From Geodermatophilaceae bacterium (GTDB taxonomy: Bacteria > Actinomycetota > Actinomycetes > Mycobacteriales > Geodermatophilaceae), in the NCBI GenBank assembly GCA_013814015.1, contig JACCQS010000361.1, forward strand, positions 1 through 5,405: a stretch of 5,405 nt of DNA. Direction: 5' to 3'. Shown here piece by piece: positions 1-5,405 of the stretch. Both the position numbers and the translations under genes were made by a program. Numbering within the stretch: position 1 is the first letter of the stretch; every line of letters starts with the position of its first letter. The notes under the pieces are model-generated. The model saw only the letters and a list, made by a program, of their open reading frames with translations, was not told where the DNA came from and ran no database searches.

Positions 1-33
1 TCGGAAGATTCTGCATCGTGGAATATTAGTCAC
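1..33 (-). CDS. Putative divergent gene, N-terminal 11 codons only (runs off left edge)
   Basis: Read on the minus strand, a GTG codon (complement of 31-33) lies 7 nt downstream of a perfect AGGAGG (complement of 41-46). From there the frame stays open to the window edge and gives MTNIPRCRIFR. The ribosome-binding site is the strongest in the window, which is the main reason to call a gene here; eleven open codons are no evidence by themselves. Product unknown. A gene diverging from a catabolic operon is often its transcriptional regulator (the WA46 cluster includes sdgR), but nothing in these residues shows a DNA-binding domain, so that role is inference. An ATG at the complement of 14-16, in another frame, is too far (24 nt) from the AGGAGG to be preferred. 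Confidence 0.42.
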   Translation of the reverse strand, partial: MTNIPRCRIFR

Positions 34-40
34 CGTGCTT

Positions 41-46
41 CCTCCT
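41..46 (-). promoter_or_regulatory. Shine-Dalgarno site for the putative divergent gene
   Basis: CCTCCT on the + strand reads AGGAGG on the minus strand, 7 nt before a GTG codon at the complement of 31-33. Sequence and spacing are both near ideal. If this is chance, the divergent gene call fails with it. Confidence 0.45.
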
Positions 47-87
47 ACCCGTCCCGTCGTCCTAGCGTTGGCGGTAGTCGAGGAAGC

Positions 88-91
88 GGAG
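88..91 (+). promoter_or_regulatory. Ribosome-binding site of the gentisate dioxygenase gene
   Basis: GGAG lies 8 nt before the ATG at 100. A second purine run, AGGAAG at 81-86, is 13 nt away and less well placed. The site supports ATG 100 as the start over the internal methionine at residue 26. Confidence 0.55.
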
Positions 92-99
92 CCGAAGAC

Positions 100-1176
100 A
101 TGACTCAGACCCAGGAGATCGGCCACGAGCAGGCGGCTCTGGCCCGGCTGTACGCCGATTTCGCCGCCGCGGACATGACCCCGCTGTGGACCCAGCGAGA
201 GGACCTGATGCCGATGACTCCACAGCCAAAGGCGGTCCCAGCGGTGTGGCGCTGGTCGACGCTGTACCCACTGGCCGAGCGATCGGGCGAACTCGTCCCG
301 GTCGGGCGGGGTGGCGAGCGCCGGGCGATCGCGCTGGCCAACCCGGGAATTCCTGGCCAGCCGTACACGACCGCCACCCTGTGGACCGCGATCCAGTACC
401 TCGGCCCGAGGGAGACTGCACCCGCCCATCGGCACATGCAGACGGCGTTCCGGTTCGTCGTCGAGGGGGAAGGGGTCTGGACCAACGTCGAGGGCGATGC
501 GGTGTCGATGACCCGCGGCGACCTGCTCCTCACGCCCGGCTGGCACTTCCACGAGCACCACAACACCACCGAGCACCCGATGGCCTGGATCGACGGGCTC
601 GACATACCCCTGGTCGACCAACTCGACGCCGGCTTCTTCGAGTTCGGGCCCGACGAGTTGGCGACCACGGCTACGCCGGAGCGTTCGCAGAGTGAGCGGC
701 TGTGGGCGCACCCTGGTCTGCGGCCGGTGATCGAGCCCGAGCGGACTGCCTCACCACTGATGGCCTACCGGTGGGCGCACACGAACGCGGCGCTGAGCGA
801 GCAACTCGCGCTCGAGGACGAAGGCATCCGCGCCACACCGGAGCGCGGGCATGCGGCCGTGCGGTTCACCAATCCGTTGGACGGCCGCGACGCGCTCCGC
901 ACGATCCGTACCGAGATGCACCGGCTACGAGCAGGTACGACCACCGCCTCGGTACGTACGGTCGGTTCCGCGGTCTGGCAGGTCTTTGACGGGTCGGGCA
1001 CCGTCCGGATCGGTGAGCAGGCCTGGGATGTCGGGACGGGTGACCTGTTCGCAGTGCCATCCTGGGCACCGGTCAGCATCGCCGCGGAGGGCGGGCAGCT
1101 GGACCTGTTCCGCTTCAGTGACGAGCCGGTCTATCGGGCACTCGGACTCGACCGTCGTTACGTCGAGAGCGCCTAG
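100..1176 (+). CDS. sdgD: Gentisate 1,2-dioxygenase, bicupin Fe(II) enzyme
   Basis: A cytoplasmic 358-residue protein that would cleave gentisate with O2 between the carboxyl- and hydroxyl-bearing carbons to give maleylpyruvate. The length is normal for the family (about 340-390). Residues 1-85 form the usual lead-in, including LYPLAERSGELVPVGRGGE and IALANPG. The first cupin (about 90-170) carries the metal site: H110 and H112 in APAHRHMQTAFRF, and H151 in TPGWHFHEHHN. The 39-residue gap between the second and third histidines matches, as I recall, the characterised E. coli O157:H7 enzyme. The second cupin (about 270-345, VWQVFDGSGTVRIG, PSWAPV) lacks metal histidines; a C-terminal cupin without metal is common in the family. 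It is the first gene of the operon although it acts third in the pathway. The next gene starts 5 nt after its stop. Related 1-hydroxy-2-naphthoate or salicylate dioxygenases are the main alternatives, but the aryl-CoA genes downstream favour gentisate. Confidence 0.93.
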   Translation: MTQTQEIGHEQAALARLYADFAAADMTPLWTQREDLMPMTPQPKAVPAVWRWSTLYPLAERSGELVPVGRGGERRAIALANPGIPGQPYTTATLWTAIQYLGPRETAPAHRHMQTAFRFVVEGEGVWTNVEGDAVSMTRGDLLLTPGWHFHEHHNTTEHPMAWIDGLDIPLVDQLDAGFFEFGPDELATTATPERSQSERLWAHPGLRPVIEPERTASPLMAYRWAHTNAALSEQLALEDEGIRATPERGHAAVRFTNPLDGRDALRTIRTEMHRLRAGTTTASVRTVGSAVWQVFDGSGTVRIGEQAWDVGTGDLFAVPSWAPVSIAAEGGQLDLFRFSDEPVYRALGLDRRYVESA

Positions 1177-1181
1177 CCGCG

Positions 1182-2018
1182 ATGAGACTGGCGACGATCC
1201 GGACCCCCGAGGCGACCCGGGCGGTACGGATCGACGAGGACGCCGCCGTCGAAACCGGACATGCCACCCTCCACGAGTTGCTGGCGCGCGCCGATTGGCA
1301 GGAGTTCGCCGCGTCGGCGAGCGGTGTCCGGCACGAACTCGCGAGCTTGTCCTACTCGCCGCTGGTCACCACGCCGGAGAAGATCATCTGCGTCGGGCTG
1401 AACTACCGGAGTCACATCCTGGAGATGGGCCGTGAGCTGCCCGAGCATCCGACCCTGTTCGCCAAGTACTCACGGTCGCTGATCGGTGCGAACGACGACA
1501 TCGTGCTGCCGTCGGTTTCCGACGCGGTTGATTGGGAGGCCGAGCTCGGTGTGGTCGTCGGGTCACCGCTTCGGCATGGCAGCGAGAGCGAGGCGGCCGC
1601 GGCTATCGCCGGCTACACCGTCGTCAACGACATCAGCGCTCGTGACTTCCAGAACCGCACCCTGCAGTGGTTGCAGGGCAAGACATTCGAGTCCAGTACA
1701 CCGGTTGGCCCGTGGCTGGTCACCCCGGACGGCGAGACGGCCGAGACCGTCTCGCACCGGCTAACCTGCGCGGTCGACGGCGAACTGATGCAGGAGGCTG
1801 ACACCGGCGACCTGGTCTTCTCACCGGCCGCGCTGGTCAGCTATATCTCCTCAATCATCACGCTGATGCCCGGCGACCTCATCGCGACCGGTACGCCGGG
1901 CGGGGTCGGTCACGCCCGCAAGCCCCCGCGCTACCTCACCGGCGGGTCTGAGGTCGTCACTCGGATCGAGGGAATCGGCGAGTGCCGCAACACCTGCCGA
2001 GATGAAAAGTGGCGATGA
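1182..2018 (+). CDS. Fumarylacetoacetate hydrolase family protein, probable fumarylpyruvate hydrolase
   Basis: A 278-residue soluble metal-dependent C-C hydrolase, inferred to split fumarylpyruvate into fumarate and pyruvate, the last step of the gentisate route. The N-terminal 60 residues are the short variable domain. The FAH catalytic core follows: IICVGLNYRSH (68-78), the metal ligands E119 and E121 in DWEAELGVVVG and D150 in VVNDIS, ARDFQNRTLQWLQGK with K167, STPVGPW (172-178), and the closing GTPGGVG (237-243). Length and motifs are normal, with nothing missing. ATG 1182 is chosen because it begins a typical MRLATIR family start 5 nt after the previous stop; only a weak purine run (GAGAG, 1165-1169) precedes it, so coupling to upstream translation is likely. 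The stop overlaps the next start as ATGA. The FAH fold also covers acylpyruvases and homoprotocatechuate-pathway enzymes; the assignment to fumarylpyruvate rests on its place between gentisate genes. Confidence 0.9.
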   Translation: MRLATIRTPEATRAVRIDEDAAVETGHATLHELLARADWQEFAASASGVRHELASLSYSPLVTTPEKIICVGLNYRSHILEMGRELPEHPTLFAKYSRSLIGANDDIVLPSVSDAVDWEAELGVVVGSPLRHGSESEAAAAIAGYTVVNDISARDFQNRTLQWLQGKTFESSTPVGPWLVTPDGETAETVSHRLTCAVDGELMQEADTGDLVFSPAALVSYISSIITLMPGDLIATGTPGGVGHARKPPRYLTGGSEVVTRIEGIGECRNTCRDEKWR

Positions 2019-3631
2019 TCCGGAAGATCGCCTGCATCGGCGGCGGCCCCGGTGGACTGTTCTTCGCCCTGCTGGCCAAGCGTGCCGATCCCGCTCGTGA
2101 GGTGACCGTCTACGAGCGCAACCGCGCCACGGACACCTTCGGCTTCGGCGTGGTCTTCTCCGACGCGACGCTGGCGCGGATCGACGAGGCCGATCCGGTT
2201 CTCCGCACCGCCCTCGACGAGCATGGCGTGCACTGGGATCCGATCGAAATCCGACTCAAGGGCGAGCGAGTCCTGTGTGGCGGCATGGGGATGGCAGCAG
2301 TCGAGCGCAAGACGCTGTTGGGTCTGTTGCAGGACCGCGCGCTGGCTGTCGGCGTCGACATCCGTTTCCAGACCGAGGTGGACCCGGCCGACCTCTTGAC
2401 CAGCGACGTCGACCTCGTCGTCGCCGCCGACGGAGCCAACTCCAGGGTCCGAGCCAGGTTCGCCGACCGGTTGTCTCCCAGCGTGGAGGTCGCGACCGCC
2501 AAGTTCATCTGGTTCGGCACGACCTACCCGTTCACCGGGCTCACGTTTGTCCATGAACGAGGGCCGCACGGCGTCTTCGCCGTACACGGCTATCCGATCG
2601 GAAACGGGATCAGCACGTTCATCGTCGAGACCGACGAGGAATCCTGGCGCGCGGCCGGCCTGGACGCCTTCGACGTGAACCAGCCGCCGGGTTCCAGCGA
2701 CGAGGAGTCCGGGTGCTACCTCGAGAAGCTGTTCGCCGAGCAGATCGACGGGTGTGCCCTGCTGACCAACAATTCCCGGTGGGGCAACTTCCGCACCTGG
2801 CGGACCCGGGTCTGGTCCCACGACCGGATGGCGCTGCTCGGGGATGCCGCGCACACCGCGCACTTCTCGGTCGGCTCCGGAACGAAGATGGCAATGGAGG
2901 ACGCGGTGGCCCTTGCCGCTGCGCTGGACGGCCACCCAGATGATGTCCCGGCGCTGCTGTCTGCCTACGAGCAGGACCGCCAGCCGCAGGTCGCGAAAAT
3001 TCAGGACTCCGCCCGGCCCAGCCTGTCCTGGTGGGAACACTTCGGTCGCTACCACGACTCCTTCGAGCCCTGGCAGTTCGCCTACCACTTCCTGACCCGC
3101 AGCCTCACAGGCGCACAACTGGCCCGCCGCGACCCCGCGTTCGTGCACGCCAGCCACGACTGCTGGCGGGCGGCTCATCAGGCGAGCCCGTTGCAGACCC
3201 CCATCTCGATCGGTGCCGCAACGCATGGTCGACGGACGGTGACTGTGCACCGCAGCGGCGCGAACGCCTGGGCCGCCATGGATTGCGGACCGCTGGCCTT
3301 GCACCAGTCGCGTCCCGACCGCGCTGGCGCATGGGCGCTCTGGCTCGAAGCCCCCCACACCGAGGCCGACCTGCCGCCGGCCTTGGACCGGCTCGGCCGA
3401 GGGGTCGCCGATGGTGCTGCGCTGGTCGCCGTCGGTGGTGGTGCATCGTTGACCCGTCGATTGCTCACCGAGCAGACACGGTTGCGGCATGCTGCGATCA
3501 GCGTGTTGATCGCCGACCACTTGGATGCAAGCGACGAAGGCGCACTGGTGGACTGGGCTCAGACCATGGTGCTCTCCGGCCGGACGGACATGGTTGGTCT
3601 TGCCGAACCGTCGGCCGGAACCGGGCAGTAG
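2015..3631 (+). CDS. sdgC: FAD-dependent aryl-CoA hydroxylase, probable salicylyl-CoA 5-hydroxylase
   Basis: A 538-residue group A-type flavin monooxygenase, inferred to use NADH and O2 to convert salicylyl-CoA to gentisyl-CoA. Seen: the N-terminal dinucleotide fold IACIGGGPGG (G9-G14) with E34 at the end of the second strand (VYER) for FAD ribose; DLVVAADGANSRVR (133-146) with the DG pair D139-G140; and RMALLGDAAHTAHFS (271-285) with G276-D277, followed by GSGTKMAMEDA. This core continues to about residue 385 in the pattern of the monooxygenase half of bifunctional salicylyl-CoA/2-aminobenzoyl-CoA monooxygenase-reductases. Residues about 393-538 replace the roughly 370-residue old-yellow-enzyme half of those fusions with a short region that keeps faint similarity to its two ends (see findings). 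Start: ATG 2015 overlaps the upstream stop as ATGA; GTG 2009 (two residues longer) is possible. The 4-hydroxybenzoyl-CoA 1-hydroxylases, which also yield gentisyl-CoA, are an alternative. Confidence 0.88.
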   Translation: MIRKIACIGGGPGGLFFALLAKRADPAREVTVYERNRATDTFGFGVVFSDATLARIDEADPVLRTALDEHGVHWDPIEIRLKGERVLCGGMGMAAVERKTLLGLLQDRALAVGVDIRFQTEVDPADLLTSDVDLVVAADGANSRVRARFADRLSPSVEVATAKFIWFGTTYPFTGLTFVHERGPHGVFAVHGYPIGNGISTFIVETDEESWRAAGLDAFDVNQPPGSSDEESGCYLEKLFAEQIDGCALLTNNSRWGNFRTWRTRVWSHDRMALLGDAAHTAHFSVGSGTKMAMEDAVALAAALDGHPDDVPALLSAYEQDRQPQVAKIQDSARPSLSWWEHFGRYHDSFEPWQFAYHFLTRSLTGAQLARRDPAFVHASHDCWRAAHQASPLQTPISIGAATHGRRTVTVHRSGANAWAAMDCGPLALHQSRPDRAGAWALWLEAPHTEADLPPALDRLGRGVADGAALVAVGGGASLTRRLLTEQTRLRHAAISVLIADHLDASDEGALVDWAQTMVLSGRTDMVGLAEPSAGTGQ

Positions 3632-3635
3632 CGCG

Positions 3636-5312
3636 ATGCCGGCGCCGATCAGCGCAGGGACCGTTCCGTGGCCAACCGAGTTTGCCGACACCTACGTCGC
3701 TAAGGGCTACTGGCTCAGCACGTCCCTCGGGTCGCTGCTGTACGAGGTTGCTGACCAGCGGCCGACTGACATCGCCCTGGTGGACGGACCCACGCGACTG
3801 AGCTACCACGATCTGCTCGCCCGCGCCGATGCTACCGCGACCCAGCTGGCCGGACTTGGACTCCTCAGCGGGGACCGGATCGTCGTGCAACTGCCCAACT
3901 GCGTGGAGTTCGTCCTGCTCACCCTTGCTTGTCTGCGGATAGGAGTCGTGCCGGTGATGGCGCTGCCCGCCCACCGGAAGCACGAGTTGGCCTACCTCTG
4001 CGAGCACGCGGAGGCGGTCGCCCTCGCTGTACCGGATGTGTTGCGGGACTTCGACCATCAGCAGATGGGACACGATCTGGTCAACGAGGTCGAGACGCTG
4101 CAGCACGTCCTGGTCGCCGGCGACGACATCCGGGACGGCAGCGTCGACCTGCGGGCTCTGTGTGTGCTGGCTGGAGATCCCGTGGCTGATCGAGAGAGGT
4201 GGGACAACGCCGCGCCGGACAGCCGCGACGTTGCGGTGTTCCTGCTCTCCGGGGGCACGACCGGGCTGCCTAAGCTGATCGCCCGTACTCACGACGACTA
4301 TGCCTACAACGCACGGCGCAGTGGCGAGGTGTGCGGGTTCAGAGCGGACACCGTCTACCTGGTCAGCCTGCCCGCCAGTCACAACTTCCCGCTGGCCTGC
4401 CCGGGACTCCTGGGAACCTTCCTTGCCGGGGGACGGGTCGTCATGCTGAGCTCTCCCGAACCCGAGGGCGCCTTTGCCACCATCGCCGCGGAGGGCGTTA
4501 CCCACACCGCGGTCGTGCCGGCGGTGGCCCAGCGCTGGATCGCTCATCAGCGGGACAGTGCTACGGACGATCTCGGCACCCTCGAGGTGCTGCAGGTTGG
4601 TGGCGCGAGGATGCCGGATGAGATTGCCGCCCAAGTCCGCCCGGTCCTTGACGCGACGCTGCAACAGGTCTTCGGGATGGCCGAAGGGCTGCTCAACTAC
4701 ACCCGCCTCGACGATCCGGACGAGGTCGTCTGCACCACGCAGGGACGTCCCATGTCGCCCGACGATGAACTCCGCATCGTCGATGAGAACGACGAGCCAG
4801 TGCCAGCGGGGACACCGGGCTCCTTGCTGACCAGAGGGCCCTACACCCCACGCGGCTACTACCGGGCGCAGGAGCAGAACGCCCGAGCGTTCACCGCCGA
4901 CGGCTGGTACCGCAGCGGCGACATCGTCCGGCGCCGCCCGGACGGCAATCTCGTGGTCGAGGGACGCGACAAGGACATGATCAACCGCGGCGGGGAGAAG
5001 ATTTCGGCCGAGGAGGTCGAGAACCTGGTCTATCAGTTGGACTCGGTCGCCCAGGTCGCTGCGGTGGCGATGCCGGACCCGGACCTCGGAGAACGGGTCT
5101 GCCTGTACGTCGTACCCGCGCCCGGAGCCGAACCGAGCCTGGAAGAGGTCAGGGCGACCATGCAGGCCCGGGGCGTGGCGAAGTACAAATGGCCGGAGCG
5201 GCTCGAGTTGGTAGGGGAGCTGTTGAGTACCAAGGTCGGGAAGATCGACAAGAATGCGTTGCGAGAAGATCTCGCCGAACGACTTGGCCGCTCCCAGGAA
5301 GGCACTCGATGA
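3636..5312 (+). CDS. sdgA: Salicylate-CoA ligase of the aryl-AMP ligase (EntE/DhbE) family
   Basis: A 558-residue adenylate-forming enzyme, inferred to activate salicylate with ATP and transfer it to CoA, the first step of the pathway. Seen: P-loop LLSGGTTGLPK (203-213); aryl pocket SLPASHNFPLACPG with H249-N250; FGMAEGLLNYTRLDD (346-360); hinge region YRSGD (425-429) and GRDKDMINRGGEKI (443-456); and GKIDK (535-539) with probable catalytic K536. EntE and DhbE are about 536-539 residues; the surplus is spread over the N-terminus and loops. The closest look-alikes load 2,3-dihydroxybenzoate or salicylate onto siderophore carrier proteins. No carrier protein or peptide synthetase gene is present here, while a hydroxylase for CoA esters precedes it, so a catabolic CoA ligase like SdgA is favoured. 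ATG 3636 is chosen because MPAPISAGTVPWPTEF matches the usual family start; an upstream ATG at 3525 would sit inside the preceding gene. Spacing is 4 nt from that gene's stop, with a weak GGGCAG at 3623-3628. The stop overlaps the next start as ATGA. Confidence 0.9.
   Translation: MPAPISAGTVPWPTEFADTYVAKGYWLSTSLGSLLYEVADQRPTDIALVDGPTRLSYHDLLARADATATQLAGLGLLSGDRIVVQLPNCVEFVLLTLACLRIGVVPVMALPAHRKHELAYLCEHAEAVALAVPDVLRDFDHQQMGHDLVNEVETLQHVLVAGDDIRDGSVDLRALCVLAGDPVADRERWDNAAPDSRDVAVFLLSGGTTGLPKLIARTHDDYAYNARRSGEVCGFRADTVYLVSLPASHNFPLACPGLLGTFLAGGRVVMLSSPEPEGAFATIAAEGVTHTAVVPAVAQRWIAHQRDSATDDLGTLEVLQVGGARMPDEIAAQVRPVLDATLQQVFGMAEGLLNYTRLDDPDEVVCTTQGRPMSPDDELRIVDENDEPVPAGTPGSLLTRGPYTPRGYYRAQEQNARAFTADGWYRSGDIVRRRPDGNLVVEGRDKDMINRGGEKISAEEVENLVYQLDSVAQVAAVAMPDPDLGERVCLYVVPAPGAEPSLEEVRATMQARGVAKYKWPERLELVGELLSTKVGKIDKNALREDLAERLGRSQEGTR
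5296..5302 (+). promoter_or_regulatory. Ribosome-binding site of the maleylpyruvate isomerase gene
   Basis: AGGAAGG lies 6 nt before the ATG at 5309, inside the end of the ligase gene. It is the best + strand ribosome-binding site in the window and fixes the start of the edge gene. Confidence 0.7.
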
Positions 5313-5405
5313 CGGTTCCGGAATCCGCCGCGCACGTTCTGGAGTGGATGCGGGAGGGCGAGGCCCGGTTTCTCGATCAGATCAACGGGCTCACCGACGA
5401 CGAAC
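5309..5405 (+). CDS. Probable mycothiol-dependent maleylpyruvate isomerase, N-terminus only (runs off right edge)
   Basis: The frame opens at an ATG overlapping the ligase stop as ATGA, after a good AGGAAGG, and stays open for 32 codons to the edge. The start VLEWMREGEARFLDQINGL (residues 10-28) resembles the first helix of the DinB-like N-terminal domain of actinobacterial maleylpyruvate isomerases, whose proteins often begin with a V-x-x-W-x-x-x-G-x-x-x-F-L pattern and then a short D/E-rich turn, as LTDDE does here. The enzyme would convert maleylpyruvate to fumarylpyruvate using mycothiol, which is exactly the step missing between the dioxygenase and the FAH-family hydrolase. The metal-binding histidines and the C-terminal domain lie outside the window. 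Another DinB/MDMPI-family protein cannot be excluded from 32 residues, but the context strongly supports this reading. Confidence 0.75.
   Translation, partial: MTVPESAAHVLEWMREGEARFLDQINGLTDDE

Larger units (their letters stand above)
34..99. promoter_or_regulatory. Upstream control region of the salicylate/gentisate operon
   Basis: This is the only non-coding stretch before the operon and so the likely site of its promoter, unless transcription starts further left. If the divergent gene is real, both promoters must fit in about 66 bp or reach into the coding starts. I see no convincing -35/-10 pair: TAGCGT at 63-68 resembles an actinobacterial -10 but has no good -35 partner. A short direct repeat of CCCGT lies at 48-52 and 53-57. 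The A/T-richest stretch (20-30, containing AATATT at 22-27) lies just left of this region, inside the putative divergent reading frame. Salicylate induction is known for the WA46 sdg cluster; here it is only inferred. Confidence 0.4.

Noticed and set aside
8..24. Imperfect 17-bp inverted repeat (ATTC, 9-nt gap, GAAT) as an operator
   Set aside because: Only four outer pairs match well; this is too weak to call as a site without comparison to related promoters.
3..42. GGAAG (3-7) and CTTCC (38-42) as a stem-loop or operator pair
   Set aside because: Five base pairs across a 30-nt loop are expected by chance, and the right arm is largely explained by the minus-strand ribosome-binding site.
3525..3635. 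An upstream in-frame ATG extending the ligase by 37 residues
   Set aside because: The extension lies wholly within the preceding gene, has no family resemblance, and the ATG at 3636 gives the normal N-terminus right after the upstream stop.
1931..3691. A 586-codon open frame on the minus strand opposite the hydroxylase gene
   Set aside because: It mirrors the codon pattern of the + strand gene, a usual effect in GC-rich DNA where antisense frames lack stops. Its translation is rich in G, R, V and Q with no recognisable motif, and the + strand frame has clear FAD-binding motifs.
3498..4664. A 388-codon open frame on the minus strand opposite the ligase gene
   Set aside because: Same GC-driven shadow effect; no family motif, and the + strand ligase frame is conserved throughout.
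3636..5312. Siderophore biosynthesis gene (2,3-dihydroxybenzoate-AMP ligase acting on a carrier protein)
   Set aside because: The family fits but the context does not: neighbours are ring-hydroxylating and ring-fission enzymes, and the pocket cysteine suggests salicylate.

Overview
The window looks like chromosomal DNA from a GC-rich actinobacterium. Third codon positions are strongly G/C. The gene products resemble actinobacterial families. The gene cut by the right edge begins like a mycothiol-dependent maleylpyruvate isomerase, and mycothiol is an actinobacterial thiol. I cannot name the genus; Streptomyces or a relative would fit.

Layout: a tight five-gene run on the + strand fills nearly everything from position 100 to the right edge. 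In order: a gentisate 1,2-dioxygenase (100-1176), a fumarylacetoacetate-hydrolase-family fumarylpyruvate hydrolase (1182-2018), an FAD-dependent aryl-CoA hydroxylase of the salicylyl-CoA 5-hydroxylase type (2015-3631), a salicylate/2,3-dihydroxybenzoate-type AMP ligase (3636-5312), and the first 32 codons of a maleylpyruvate isomerase (5309-5405). Junctions are +5 nt, a 4-nt ATGA overlap, +4 nt, and another ATGA overlap, so one translationally coupled operon is very likely. The first 99 bases hold the upstream control region. They also contain a well-formed but very short minus-strand gene start (AGGAGG, 7 nt, GTG) that reads off the left edge and may be a divergent regulator.

Together the genes spell out a pathway: salicylate is activated with ATP and CoA to salicylyl-CoA (ligase), hydroxylated at C5 to gentisyl-CoA (flavoprotein), and released as gentisate. 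The ring is then opened to maleylpyruvate (dioxygenase), isomerised to fumarylpyruvate (edge gene) and cleaved to fumarate and pyruvate (hydrolase). This is the logic of the sdg cluster described in Streptomyces sp. WA46, so the pathway is not new in principle. The points most worth a second look are the C-terminal 145 residues of the hydroxylase, which look like a collapsed old-yellow-enzyme domain; the salicylate-type pocket residues of the ligase; the absence of a thioesterase; and the putative divergent gene. No RNA genes, mobile elements, CRISPR arrays or clear terminators were seen.
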